Shown: positions 16,855-25,948 of the stretch, piece by piece
Layout of the letters: each line of letters opens with the position of its first letter
How positions within the stretch are numbered: position 1 is the first letter of the stretch
NCBI GenBank assembly: GCA_017960885.1
Contig: JAGCYI010000058.1
Span: 1-36,939, forward strand
Reading direction: 5' to 3'
Source of the DNA: Bacteroidales bacterium
GTDB taxonomy: Bacteria; Bacteroidota; Bacteroidia; Bacteroidales; UBA3824
Length of the DNA: 36,939 nt
Program-made: the position numbers and the translations under genes
Notes under the pieces: model-generated
Database searches by the model: none
The model's input: the letters and a program-made list of their open reading frames with translations, nothing else
Told to the model about the DNA's origin: nothing

Positions 16855-17145
16855 ATGGAAAGGAATGATGCAAAACCGTTGTCGAATGTGCTAAGACAAT
16901 ATCTGCACGCAATTGGGGCTGACGTGCGAATCAGAGAGATACGGGCGCTCCAAAAATGGGACGAAGTGGTAGGCCGTGTGATTTCGCGCGACACTATGGA
17001 CATTGATTTACGCCAGGGTGTGCTTACGGTAAAGTTCAAATCGCCTCTAATACGCAACGAAATAATGTCGCGACGCAGCGAAATAATCCGCAGAATCAAC
17101 GAAGCCGCTTGCGAAGAAATTGTAAAACAGCTGGTTGTAAAATAA
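16855..17145 (+). CDS. DUF721 (DciA-like) small protein
   Basis: 96 residues of the DUF721 family: NVLRQYLHAIGADVRIRE near the N-terminus, then KWDEVVGRVISRDT and the strand-forming GVLTVKFKSPLIRNEI. In many bacteria DUF721 includes DciA, a loader of the replicative helicase. In Bacteroidota a short DUF721 protein like this is widespread and may serve that role, but this cannot be established from the sequence. It begins 12 bases after the degenerate PP2C gene and converges on the T9SS type B gene, leaving only 4 bases between the two stop codons. Confidence 0.8.
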   Translation: MERNDAKPLSNVLRQYLHAIGADVRIREIRALQKWDEVVGRVISRDTMDIDLRQGVLTVKFKSPLIRNEIMSRRSEIIRRINEAACEEIVKQLVVK

Positions 17146-17149
17146 TCAG

Positions 17150-19780
17150 CTATTTATGAAACACGCTGATGTTTCCCTTGTAGCGTTTGCCTTGCTTTTC
17201 CATGATATAGAAATATACGCCATCGGATAAATCGGGTGCGTTCCAATTGTTTTTATAATCAGAAGAATGGAAAACCATTCGTCCTTCACGGTTAAATATC
17301 GACATCTCCCAGCCACTGCTCCACTCTAAACCCTTGATTTTGAAATAGTCGTTGATGCCGTCACCGTTTGGAGTAATGATATTCGGAAAGACAAAATCGC
17401 CACAATATCTAACAGTTATGTCAACAGAATCGGTGGCAACTCCGCACATATTGATAATGCTAAGTTTGTATATGCCAGATGATTCCACAAGAATTTCCTT
17501 GCCGTGCTGACCATTTTGCCAAATATAATCGGTGGCATCGGGCCATTCGGATGTAAGGTAAAATTCAGTGTCGTCGCAGATGGTGGTGTCGGCAATAAGC
17601 GAAAACTCTGGCTTGGTAAACTCCTCTAGTTCGATAGAATCTTTTGAAGCACAGCCTTTTGCGTCGGTTACTGAAACTGAGTAAAAACCAATTTCGCTCA
17701 CTTTTACCGATTGCGTGGTTTCGCCAGTTGACCATTTATAGGTGGCGTTTTTAACGTTGCAATCTATAATCTTGAACGAATCGCGGCAAAGCACCTGGTC
17801 GGTTTTAAAATCAATAACTGGCAGCGAGTTGGCGGTAATTTGGATAGAGTTGGTAAACTTGCATCCGTTCATGTCGGTGAGTTGGGCGGTGTAGACTCCA
17901 GCCTGTTTGAAATATCGTGAAAGCGCTGACGATGAGTTGTCGAGATATACAAACTCGTTGTAGGCAAAGCTCAAAGGGCAGTTTACCTCCACACTGTCAC
18001 CCTGGCAAAATTCACGAGGCTCGCCAAAAGAAAACTCGGTTGGGTCAACTACTGAAATCTGAATGTCGTCGCTATTGTAACAACCTGTATATTGGTTAGT
18101 TATCCCGATAGAAACAACCGTAGATTCGTTAATTGGATTTATCATTTCGGTACAGCCGTTGCTCCATACATAATCGCAATTTGCGGGAATATCAGGCACA
18201 ATTGTGTACACTTCGCCTTTACAGATGGTCTGGTCTTCAGGCAAAGAGATTGAGGGAGGGTCGTAGACCTTGAAGAAACGGTATTCCGACGATTCATTAG
18301 CTCCTATACGTATGGTGAGCGTAATTCTATAGGTGCCGCTTTTTGACAGGGCATAATCAAACTCACGATTGTTTCCTGTGGCTATGGTAGTGCCGACAGA
18401 ATCTGCCAAAACCCATTCAAAATAGTCTATCGGCCTTTCGTCATTACATTCAAAATGCACATTCTTGTTAACACAATTATCTGATATAGTGAAATTTGGA
18501 GGCAGGAAATATGTAGGAATAAAGTTTGGCAGACCCATTTGACCAATTTTGCCGCCGAGATACTGACCGCGGGTGTTGAATCCGCACGCTCCTCCCCTTT
18601 CACGCGGATTTTCTATAACTCCAAGATATTCGCAGTTGTTTTGCGAAACATAGATTTTGCCATTGATAGCAAGTTGCAATGCACCAGCAAAGGGTGTTTG
18701 TTGTTCAATGGCTAATTTATACTCCTCGTCGGTGGCAAAATCCTCTCGATACAAGTCGGGAGGAAACAGCGGAATGCCAAAACTTTCGTAGTCAAATGTT
18801 CCCACCTTGATAGCGGATTCTTCTATTTCTGATACGGTGCTCAAAGATAGATCCACTTGAAATATATCTCTTTCCGAAGAATAATAAAGTTTAGACTCGT
18901 CGTTTGAAAACTCAACACCATAAAGCTGATTGTCGTAGTCGCGGATTACAGCATAGGGAGATACGACACCCGTAGAAGGATCGAATTTATATAAGTCAAT
19001 AATGCTATAAATACCGTCGGGAAATACGAGATTGATCGACGTGGCGCAAGCAATATACTGACCATTTGGCGAAACTCGCATATAACCAACTGCGAAAGGT
19101 TGTGAGGAAACATTTTTAAAGTTAGCAATTGAATAATCCACATAACCTACCGGATATACTTGACGAGAAGCGAGGTTCAATCCGTTTTCGTCGATGAGAT
19201 ATTCCACAACGTCGGTTCCAGAAGTGTTTGGAGTTTGGATTTCGTCGTTGTCGTGACCTGTAACGCGAGTGAGCACCCAAAAATCCTGTTGGTTGGAATG
19301 CCGTATTGCCGTAACCTTCTCAACAACAAGGTCTTCAAGTATAACGTTTTTTTCACTTGTAACAGCCCCCTTGCCATCGTCCAAAGACATATCCACAACA
19401 GAATAACTCAGCGGACCTAAGCCGTTTTCATCTACCACAAACACATAATACTTGCCGTTGCTTTTGGGCCATGGCACTATGATAGCGCTTTCGGTGCTGC
19501 CGTGACTTCCGATAAGTCCGTCGCCATTTGCCATCACATTGTGCTCGCGGTTCCAGATTGTTTGACCGTCGGTGTAAAATAAAAGGTGTCCGAGACTATC
19601 GCTGAAGCAAGCCACACCCTCCCAATTGTCGAGAGCGCCATCGGTAAGAATAGTAGGATTTTGCGATTTGAAATCCAATCCGCAGTTGCGTCCAAAATAC
19701 CATACAGATGTTTCCAACTGCGCGGAGCAGATATTACAGATAGTTGATAATAAGAATATTACAAAAAATTTTTTAGCCAT
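17150..19780 (-). CDS. Large secreted surface protein with T9SS type B (gliding-motility-associated) C-terminus
   Basis: 876 residues from the ATG at 19780, which gives the signal peptide MAKKFFVIFLLSTICNICSAQ; a longer frame upstream is a chance extension. Residues about 22-430 look like a beta-propeller-type region common at the N-terminus of these proteins (WYFGRNCGLDF, VYFVVDENGLGPLSYS-like segments, MRVSPNGQYIACA). Then come several Ig/PKD-like repeats with the pattern ...SW/WSNGxT, for example YKWSTGETTQSVKVSEIGFYSV. The C-terminal about 85 residues are the CHU_C/type B sorting domain: FPNIITPNGDGINDYFKIKG, MSIFNREGRMVF and SDGVYFYIM. The protein is expected to be exported by T9SS and held at or released from the surface; an adhesin-like role is inference. 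Confidence 0.88.
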   Translation of the reverse strand: MAKKFFVIFLLSTICNICSAQLETSVWYFGRNCGLDFKSQNPTILTDGALDNWEGVACFSDSLGHLLFYTDGQTIWNREHNVMANGDGLIGSHGSTESAIIVPWPKSNGKYYVFVVDENGLGPLSYSVVDMSLDDGKGAVTSEKNVILEDLVVEKVTAIRHSNQQDFWVLTRVTGHDNDEIQTPNTSGTDVVEYLIDENGLNLASRQVYPVGYVDYSIANFKNVSSQPFAVGYMRVSPNGQYIACATSINLVFPDGIYSIIDLYKFDPSTGVVSPYAVIRDYDNQLYGVEFSNDESKLYYSSERDIFQVDLSLSTVSEIEESAIKVGTFDYESFGIPLFPPDLYREDFATDEEYKLAIEQQTPFAGALQLAINGKIYVSQNNCEYLGVIENPRERGGACGFNTRGQYLGGKIGQMGLPNFIPTYFLPPNFTISDNCVNKNVHFECNDERPIDYFEWVLADSVGTTIATGNNREFDYALSKSGTYRITLTIRIGANESSEYRFFKVYDPPSISLPEDQTICKGEVYTIVPDIPANCDYVWSNGCTEMINPINESTVVSIGITNQYTGCYNSDDIQISVVDPTEFSFGEPREFCQGDSVEVNCPLSFAYNEFVYLDNSSSALSRYFKQAGVYTAQLTDMNGCKFTNSIQITANSLPVIDFKTDQVLCRDSFKIIDCNVKNATYKWSTGETTQSVKVSEIGFYSVSVTDAKGCASKDSIELEEFTKPEFSLIADTTICDDTEFYLTSEWPDATDYIWQNGQHGKEILVESSGIYKLSIINMCGVATDSVDITVRYCGDFVFPNIITPNGDGINDYFKIKGLEWSSGWEMSIFNREGRMVFHSSDYKNNWNAPDLSDGVYFYIMEKQGKRYKGNISVFHK

Positions 19781-19935
19781 AATAGTTAGTATTTTCCGAA
19801 ACGAAAATAAACATTTTTTTTGTAATGATAAAAAAAAACTTATAATTAGAATATGTTTTAAAAAATTGAAAACCAAAACAATAACAAATAATCAAAAAAA
19901 AATGTTTAAAAAATATGTTTTTTTGAGAGATAAAG

Positions 19936-19966
19936 TTTGCAAAGAAGAAAAATATACCTACCTTTG
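19936..19966 (+). promoter_or_regulatory. Promoter of tRNA-Ser
   Basis: TTTG (19936-19939), exactly 19 bases, then TACCTTTG (19959-19966): a perfect Bacteroidota sigma-ABfr-type promoter, about 37 bases before the mature tRNA 5' end. Confidence 0.8.
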
Positions 19967-20003
19967 CACCGCAATCGAAAAACGCAGATTCAGTTTTAAC
20001 CCC

Positions 20004-20095
<92 letters not shown>

Positions 20096-20155
20096 CTTTT
20101 TTAAAGACAAAATCTTGTCGAAAAATAATCCCGATTTTTATTAAAAATAATTTAT

Positions 20156-20163
20156 TAACTTTG
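20156..20163 (+). promoter_or_regulatory. -7 element for the CotH/lamin-tail gene
   Basis: TAACTTTG, an exact TAnnTTTG, 55 bases before the ATG at 20218 and downstream of tRNA-Ser. There is no good -33 TTTG at the standard distance. Confidence 0.4.
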
Positions 20164-20217
20164 TGGTGTAGTATATAGTACAAACTATCTAACACACCTA
20201 ATAAAAATTGATAGAGT

Positions 20218-23200
20218 ATGAATTTGACGAGTAAGGCACTGTTGTGCGCAGGATTAGCATTTGCTGCACAAAACGCGTTTTCACAGGTAGTTATCAACGA
20301 AGTATCTACCAACAGCGACGACATTGAGGTATTCGGTCACAAGTGCGACTGGATAGAATTATACAATCCCACACCGGGATACGCTTATATGCACGGATTT
20401 TACATTTCCGACGATCCGCAGAAACCACAAAAATGGCAATTTCCAGACAATTACAAATTAGAGCCATACGGATATTTGATGGTTTTGTGCAACGGCGAGG
20501 CATCAGGTGTCAACACCAATTTCAAGCTTTCGGCAGAGGGCGAGACCATAATTCTCAGCGACGCAACGGGCAACATAGTAGACCAGGTGGTTGTTCCGCC
20601 TTTGCTTCCCGACCAGTCGTTAGGAAGATTCCCCGATGGTGAACGAACTTGGGGTGTGTTCGCAAAACCTACACCCAACGACAAAAACTCCAATTCAGAA
20701 GCCCGCACCATGACGCCAAAAGTAGATATTAAAGGCGGATTTTTCAACTCAAGCATCGATGTAACAATATCTTGCGACGACCCTGACGCCGAAATAAGAT
20801 ACTCAATCAACGGCACACTTCCCGCTTCAAACCCAAGTCCCAATCCATTTACTTTCAGAATCAGCAATACCAAGGTGCTGCGTGTGGCTGCATTAAATCC
20901 GGATCTCAAGCTTAGCGATGCCGTTACCAACACATATTTCATCAAAAACCGTCCCTGCGACCTGCCTATTGTATCGCTCGCAACTGCACCCGACAACTTT
21001 TTCAACGATACAAGGGGCATTTATGTACAAGGTACTGCAGGAAAAACCGGCAACTGTATGGACTATCCTGCCAACTGGAACCAAGACTGGGAACGTCCTA
21101 TACATTTCGAATATTTCGACAAAGACCACAAACAGGCAGTTTCGTTGGATGCTGGAGTAAAGATATTCGGTTCATGCAGCCGCACCAACGCTATGAAATC
21201 CCTGCGTATAATAGCACGGAAGGACGAGTATGGTGAAAAAAGAATCAAATATAAGTTCTTTGCCAACAAAGATATCGACGAGTTTAAATCAATAGTGCTT
21301 CGCAACGGCGGCAACGATTTCGCCTACATTATGATACGCGACGGAATTATCACTCAGCTCTGCTCAAAATACATGGACGTGGATATCCAAGAGTTCCAGC
21401 CAGCCGCTGTTTATCTCAACGGAGAGTATCTCGGAATGCACAACATACGCGAAAAAATCTCCGAGCATTACATCGAAGAAAACTACGGACTGAAAGACGA
21501 GGATATCGACCTTCTGGAAAACAATGCTGAAATTATCGAAGGGAACAACGCCGCATACGAAAATTTGATCTATGATATAATTAACAAGTCTCTCCAAAAC
21601 CAAAAAGAATTCGACAACATAGCAAGCCAGATGGACATAAACAACTATACCGATTATATCATCGCACAGCTATATATCGACAACGAGGATTGGCCAAACA
21701 ACAATATCAAATACTGGCGCACCCACGGACAAAACAGCAAATGGAGATGGATTCTCTTCGGAACTGAATATTCATTAGGACTATACGGCAAAGGTCCAAA
21801 CGACAATTCAATCAAGCGCGTGTTTGTTGACAGCGACAACGCACTCGGAAATTCATATTGGAGCACAGTACTTATGAGGGGACTGGTCAAAAACGAAAAC
21901 TACAAGAATATGTTTTTGCAACGTTTCGCCTACCATATCCAAAAAACTTTCTCCGAAAAGAATTTCAACCGTATTACCGACAGCATACACGACATAGTTT
22001 ACAACGAATGGAAGTATCATTCAGCAAAATACTATCCAGACAACAACCAAAGCAGCTTTGATAAATCGGTTAATCAGTTGAAATATTGGAACGAAAGAAG
22101 GGGAATAGCAATTTGGAATCATATTATAGATGTTTTTGGACTTGAAGGCTTAGTAAACGTAAAAGCTACTACCGACAACCAAAATGCCAAGATAGTTTTT
22201 GACGGATATGAGAACAAAGAGGACATATCATGCTCGTATTTCAAAGGTATTCCTCTGAAACTTAGCGCATTGCTCCCCAAAGGTACAATTATCGACAAAT
22301 GGATTGTAAAAGAGGGAGAAAACACTAAGGAATACAACACTGATATTCTTGAAATCACACCCATGAACGAAACCGAAATCACATTGATTACCAAGAATGA
22401 GGAACCGATGGAGATTTGCGAAATAAAAGTTTCCAACGACTTAGAATTTGTGGAACTTTACAACAATTCGGAAAACAGCTGCGACATAAGCGGTTACAAG
22501 ATTCAAGGCAACATCAGTTTCGAGTTTGCAACAGGCACTGTGATTCCTGGCAACGGATACGTGGTGGTTTCCGACAAAGCTGTACAAGCATCTAACAACC
22601 AATTGTTTACAGAGGGCAAAATAAACACACAAGGCAAGCTCGAACTTATCAACCCAAAAGGCATTAAAACAGATTGGGTGAATTATTCGTTTGGAAACGG
22701 CACTTGGCCTGCCATGCCTCAGAATGGTTCGGTATATCTAAAATCATACGGCTCCGACAACAACGAAGGCGAAAACTGGATAGCGTCGCAAGTGGCTACA
22801 CCAGGACAGCAGACTCGTTTAGAATCAGCAAAAGGCATAGTAATCAACGAAGTATGCACCAAAAACGCGGGTATTATCGCCGACGAGTACAATCAGTACC
22901 CTGCATATATCGAAATCAGAAATATCAGCAACAATACCATCGACATAGCCGGATTATATATCGGTTATGAAAACAACTATTATACAATACCTTACAACCA
23001 ACCATCGCTAACAAAACTAAACGTAGGAGTAAGCGTGGTATTCTTTACCGACGGCGAAAGCGACAAAGGTTTGTTCCATACCAACTTCAAACTTAACAAC
23101 AAAGGCGGAAAAATTCAGCTAATTCAAGTGGTTCAGGGAGTTTCAGAAAAAATTGACGAAATAACCTATCCCAAACTGGGCAAAAATCAAAGTTACGGAC

Positions 23201-23565
23201 GTGTGCCAGACCAAAAGAAACTGGCAGTATTCGCCACCGCCTCGCCATACGGCGAAAACGTAGGAACAACAATTGTTGAACCTCGGCTCTATACTGTGCC
23301 GAAATCCAACATAGCTACACCTGTAAACAATGAATTCGAGAACAAGAACTTCACCATCTCGGTATATCCTAATCCTGCTCAAAACAGCCTCACAATCAAA
23401 GGTACAAGTGAAAATCCAACATGGACGATATTCACCCTCGGAGGTATAATGATTAAATCAGGCGAAGGAGTAGATGTTGATGTAAAAGATTTGAAATCAG
23501 GATATTATCTAATCAAAATATGCAACGGCACAACTACAGAAACTCACAAGTTGATGAAGATATGA
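20218..23565 (+). CDS. T9SS-exported CotH-like/lamin-tail multidomain surface protein
   Basis: 1115 residues. A signal peptide (1-23) is followed by a lamin-tail domain (about 24-155; VVINEVSTNSDD, DWIELYNPT), a chitobiase-type C-terminal-like beta domain (about 165-245; DAEIRYSINGTLP) and a CotH-like kinase-fold region (about 250-600; KSLRIIARKDEYG, LRNGGNDF, NGEYLGMHNIREKISEHYI). Two more lamin-tail domains follow (about 735-850 and 860-1000; FVELYNNSE, GIVINEVCTKN). The C-terminus is a type A T9SS sorting domain (about 1045-1115; ISVYPNPAQNSLTIKG, LKSGYYLIKI). CotH proteins phosphorylate secreted proteins. The segment that usually ends in an Asp-x-Asp reads WRWILFGTEYSLG here (about 509-521), so kinase activity is doubtful. 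It probably acts at the cell surface. Confidence 0.88.
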   Translation: MNLTSKALLCAGLAFAAQNAFSQVVINEVSTNSDDIEVFGHKCDWIELYNPTPGYAYMHGFYISDDPQKPQKWQFPDNYKLEPYGYLMVLCNGEASGVNTNFKLSAEGETIILSDATGNIVDQVVVPPLLPDQSLGRFPDGERTWGVFAKPTPNDKNSNSEARTMTPKVDIKGGFFNSSIDVTISCDDPDAEIRYSINGTLPASNPSPNPFTFRISNTKVLRVAALNPDLKLSDAVTNTYFIKNRPCDLPIVSLATAPDNFFNDTRGIYVQGTAGKTGNCMDYPANWNQDWERPIHFEYFDKDHKQAVSLDAGVKIFGSCSRTNAMKSLRIIARKDEYGEKRIKYKFFANKDIDEFKSIVLRNGGNDFAYIMIRDGIITQLCSKYMDVDIQEFQPAAVYLNGEYLGMHNIREKISEHYIEENYGLKDEDIDLLENNAEIIEGNNAAYENLIYDIINKSLQNQKEFDNIASQMDINNYTDYIIAQLYIDNEDWPNNNIKYWRTHGQNSKWRWILFGTEYSLGLYGKGPNDNSIKRVFVDSDNALGNSYWSTVLMRGLVKNENYKNMFLQRFAYHIQKTFSEKNFNRITDSIHDIVYNEWKYHSAKYYPDNNQSSFDKSVNQLKYWNERRGIAIWNHIIDVFGLEGLVNVKATTDNQNAKIVFDGYENKEDISCSYFKGIPLKLSALLPKGTIIDKWIVKEGENTKEYNTDILEITPMNETEITLITKNEEPMEICEIKVSNDLEFVELYNNSENSCDISGYKIQGNISFEFATGTVIPGNGYVVVSDKAVQASNNQLFTEGKINTQGKLELINPKGIKTDWVNYSFGNGTWPAMPQNGSVYLKSYGSDNNEGENWIASQVATPGQQTRLESAKGIVINEVCTKNAGIIADEYNQYPAYIEIRNISNNTIDIAGLYIGYENNYYTIPYNQPSLTKLNVGVSVVFFTDGESDKGLFHTNFKLNNKGGKIQLIQVVQGVSEKIDEITYPKLGKNQSYGRVPDQKKLAVFATASPYGENVGTTIVEPRLYTVPKSNIATPVNNEFENKNFTISVYPNPAQNSLTIKGTSENPTWTIFTLGGIMIKSGEGVDVDVKDLKSGYYLIKICNGTTTETHKLMKI

Positions 23566-23574
23566 TAAAACAAA

Positions 23575-23606
23575 AAACCCGAGAATCATTGCTGATTTTC
23601 GGGTTT
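23575..23606. terminator. Bidirectional terminator between the CotH-like gene and tRNA-Lys
   Basis: AAACCCGAGAATCA (23575-23588) pairs with TGATTTTCGGGTTT (23593-23606) around a 4-base loop, with one G-T position. An A run lies upstream and T residues downstream. It sits between convergent units and can end both. Confidence 0.8.
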
Positions 23607-23608
23607 CG

Positions 23609-23681
23609 TCGGTCTCCAGGGAGTCGAACCCTGGACCCACTGATTAAGAGTCAGTTGCTCTACCAACTGAGCTAGAGACCG
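23609..23681 (-). tRNA. tRNA-Lys (anticodon CTT)
   Basis: 73 bases on the minus strand. Acceptor CGGTCTC pairs with GAGACCG, with discriminator A. The D-arm is GCTC/GAGC, the anticodon arm ACTGA-CTCTTAA-TCAGT has anticodon CTT, and the T-arm is CAGGG-TTCGACT-CCCTG. No encoded CCA. Confidence 0.95.
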
Positions 23682-23697
23682 TCGTTTTTTGACACCG

Positions 23698-23728
23698 CAA
23701 AAGTACGAACAATTTTATTACCTACAAA
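23698..23728 (-). promoter_or_regulatory. Promoter of tRNA-Lys
   Basis: Minus strand TTTG (23728-23725), 19-base spacer, TACTTTTG (23705-23698); a perfect match, 17 bases upstream of the mature 5' end. Confidence 0.8.
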
Positions 23729-23816
23729 TAATTTTGATGTTTTTTTTATTATTTAATTTAAAAAATACATAATCGGTTAAATTAAAACAATTTATAATTA
23801 CCTATTTAATACAACA

Positions 23817-24914
23817 ATGAAGATTTTAATAGCCTGTGACAAGATGAAGGGCACATTTTCTTCAAAACAATTGGGGGAAATGATAGAAAATGCTATAAAA
23901 AAATTACATCCCGATGCTGAAACCGAGATGATTCAGGTTTCGGATGGAGGCGATGGCTTTGTTGAATCGCTACGTTGGCGCAACAATTTTTCGCGATGGG
24001 AATTCCTTAGCTTTAATGCCGCTAAACGCAAGATTCAAAGCAAATACCTTTATAATATATACACTCACACTGCGGTTTTAGAATCCGCTTTAACTCTAAG
24101 TATCAACAAATTAGCTGCACAAGAGAAGCATATTCTTCAAAATAGTTCATACGGTCTGGGGTTCGACATAAGCCGTGTAATTGAAGTGCGGCATCCTCAG
24201 AAAATAGTGGTTGGCATAGGTGGAACATCTACCAACGACCTGTTTTTGGGTGGCGCTTCTGCTCTGGGATTTATGTTTTTGGATAAAGAGGGCAACGAAG
24301 TAGAACCAATTCCACAAAACTTTTTGAATATCAACAATATAATTCCTTCAAACAAATACTCCGGCATAGAGTTTTTTGCAGCTGTGGATGTTAAAAATCC
24401 GCTTTTGGGAGATTTGGGTGCTACCAAAGTTTATGCTGCACAAAAAGGAGCAACACCGCAGGATATTGATTATATGGAAGATGCGTTTCATCATATCGCA
24501 AACGTAATACATAAAGACCTCGGTGTAGACCTTACGCAAATAGATGGCGCGGGCGCAGGTGGAGGCATTGGCGGAGGCATGGCTGCGTTTCTCAATGCTA
24601 AAATCATCTCTGGTGCCGACTTTATTCTCGACAATATCGAAATTGACAATAAGATATCCGAATCAGACCTTGTAATCACGGGAGAAGGTTCGTTCGACCG
24701 CCAATCGATGATGGGCAAAATCACCGGAAACATCATAAACCGCTGTCAAAAGCACAACAAGCAAACATTGATAATAAGCGGATTGTACGATAATACACCG
24801 CTTCCGCCCAATTGTAGAAACATAGCACTCTTCGACGAATACCCTGGTTTCAAATTCGCTTCGGAATACACAGGAATCCGTATCAATGAAGAGATAAAGA
24901 AAATAAAACTGTAA
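23817..24914 (+). CDS. Glycerate kinase (GlxK/GarK family)
   Basis: 365 residues covering the full glycerate kinase family: the N-terminal KILIACDKMKGTFSS, VSDGGDGFVESL, GIGGTSTNDLFLGGASALG, AVDVKNPLLGDLGAT and DLVITGEGSFDRQSMMGK. It phosphorylates D-glycerate to 2-phosphoglycerate (some members to 3-phosphoglycerate), feeding glycolysis. The segment after VESL is shorter than in E. coli GlxK (RWRNNFSRWEFLS), but the order of motifs is normal. It stands alone between two tRNA genes on the opposite strand. A possible -7 box TAATTTTG is at 23729-23736. No glyoxylate or hydroxypyruvate genes are nearby to narrow its pathway. Confidence 0.92.
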   Translation: MKILIACDKMKGTFSSKQLGEMIENAIKKLHPDAETEMIQVSDGGDGFVESLRWRNNFSRWEFLSFNAAKRKIQSKYLYNIYTHTAVLESALTLSINKLAAQEKHILQNSSYGLGFDISRVIEVRHPQKIVVGIGGTSTNDLFLGGASALGFMFLDKEGNEVEPIPQNFLNINNIIPSNKYSGIEFFAAVDVKNPLLGDLGATKVYAAQKGATPQDIDYMEDAFHHIANVIHKDLGVDLTQIDGAGAGGGIGGGMAAFLNAKIISGADFILDNIEIDNKISESDLVITGEGSFDRQSMMGKITGNIINRCQKHNKQTLIISGLYDNTPLPPNCRNIALFDEYPGFKFASEYTGIRINEEIKKIKL

Positions 24915-24921
24915 TGATTTG

Positions 24922-24995
24922 AGCCACTGGCGAGAGTTGAACTCGCGACCTGTTGTTTACGAAACAACCGCTCTAACCAACTGAGCTACGGTGGC
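24922..24995 (-). tRNA. tRNA-Thr (anticodon CGT)
   Basis: 74 bases on the minus strand. The D-arm is GCTC/GAGC, the anticodon arm GTTGT-TTCGTAA-ACAAC has anticodon CGT, and the T-arm is GCGAG-TTCAACT-CTCGC. The acceptor GCCACCG faces CAGTGGC, leaving one C-A mismatch at the sixth pair; the discriminator is T. The rest is canonical, so it is likely functional. No encoded CCA. Confidence 0.92.
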
Positions 24996-25005
24996 GTTTA
25001 TGCTG

Positions 25006-25036
25006 CAAAATTAGTCATTTTATCGTTTTTTGCAAA
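25006..25036 (-). promoter_or_regulatory. Promoter of tRNA-Thr
   Basis: Minus strand TTTG (25036-25033), 19-base spacer, TAATTTTG (25013-25006); a perfect match, 11 bases before the mature 5' end. Confidence 0.8.
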
Positions 25037-25073
25037 ACATACCATTAAAAAAATAATCTTTTTTTTATTATTT

Positions 25074-25931
25074 TTACAATAATATGTCTAAGATATTGAA
25101 AATAGCAAATATAATGCTCGCCACACCGTTGAATGTGCCAAATGCTATGTTTACCTTAGAAAGGTCGTCGGGTTTCACTATTGTGTGCTGACGTACAAGC
25201 AGCAGCAAAAATATGCTTGCGCCAATTGCGAAAAACACTCCCCCATCTTGAAAATATCCGAGCGCCAAAACAGTAACAGTTGTTACCAAGTGTGCTAATA
25301 TGCTCAAAGTCAAAGATTTTTTAATGCCGAATCTTTGCGGCACAGAATGAAGGTTTTGTTCGGTATCAAACTGAGCATCTTGCAACGAGTAGATTATATC
25401 AAAACCTCCTCCCCAACTCAGCACAAGCACAAAATAGAGAATTGCCACCAACGAAAACTCACCGCAAACTGCTAGATAAGCACCTAACGGCGCAAGTGCC
25501 ATTCCACAGCCTAACACAAAGTGACACAGCGATGTAAAGCGTTTTGTGTAGCTATAAAACAATACTACAAAAATGGCTACTGGCGACAGAAAGAACACCA
25601 GCCTGTTGATTGTAAAAGTTACGGCTACAAAGAGCAAAGCATTGATTATTACAAATATAAGCGCACTCTTTGGAGATATTTTGCCGGCAGGAATTTCACG
25701 GCTTTGTGTACGTGGGTTCTGGGCGTCAACGTCGCGGTCTAAATACCGGTTGAATCCCATGGCTGCATTTCGTGCAAAAACCATACAGCCGACCACTTGG
25801 AATAGCAATATCCAAGAGAAACCGCCGCAAGATTTAATTGCCCAAAAAAATCCGGCTAACGCAAACGGCATACAAAATACCGTGTGCGCAAACCGGACTA
25901 ATGAAAAGTATTGTTTAATTTTATCAAACAT
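25074..25931 (-). CDS. UbiA-family aromatic prenyltransferase (UbiA/MqnP-like)
   Basis: 285 residues, about eight to nine membrane helices. The first Asp-rich motif is N61-RYL-D65-RDV-D69 (NxxxDxxxD) and the second is DIIYSLQDAQFD near residue 180; these bind the Mg-diphosphate of the prenyl donor. FARNAAMGFNRYLDRD and the following Arg/Glu segment are typical of 4-hydroxybenzoate polyprenyltransferases. Bacteroidota make menaquinone rather than ubiquinone, and close homologues labelled UbiA often act as MqnP in the futalosine menaquinone route, so MqnP is a strong alternative. It follows the pseudouridine synthase gene by 17 bases in the same direction and is likely co-transcribed. Confidence 0.87.
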   Translation of the reverse strand: MFDKIKQYFSLVRFAHTVFCMPFALAGFFWAIKSCGGFSWILLFQVVGCMVFARNAAMGFNRYLDRDVDAQNPRTQSREIPAGKISPKSALIFVIINALLFVAVTFTINRLVFFLSPVAIFVVLFYSYTKRFTSLCHFVLGCGMALAPLGAYLAVCGEFSLVAILYFVLVLSWGGGFDIIYSLQDAQFDTEQNLHSVPQRFGIKKSLTLSILAHLVTTVTVLALGYFQDGGVFFAIGASIFLLLLVRQHTIVKPDDLSKVNIAFGTFNGVASIIFAIFNILDILL

Positions 25932-25948
25932 CTTTGTTTCGATAAAAA

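Noticed and set aside
19781..19876. N-terminal extension of the T9SS type B protein
   Set aside because: The Met at 19780 starts a perfect signal peptide. The extension would add a second hydrophobic segment and lies in AT-rich intergenic DNA.
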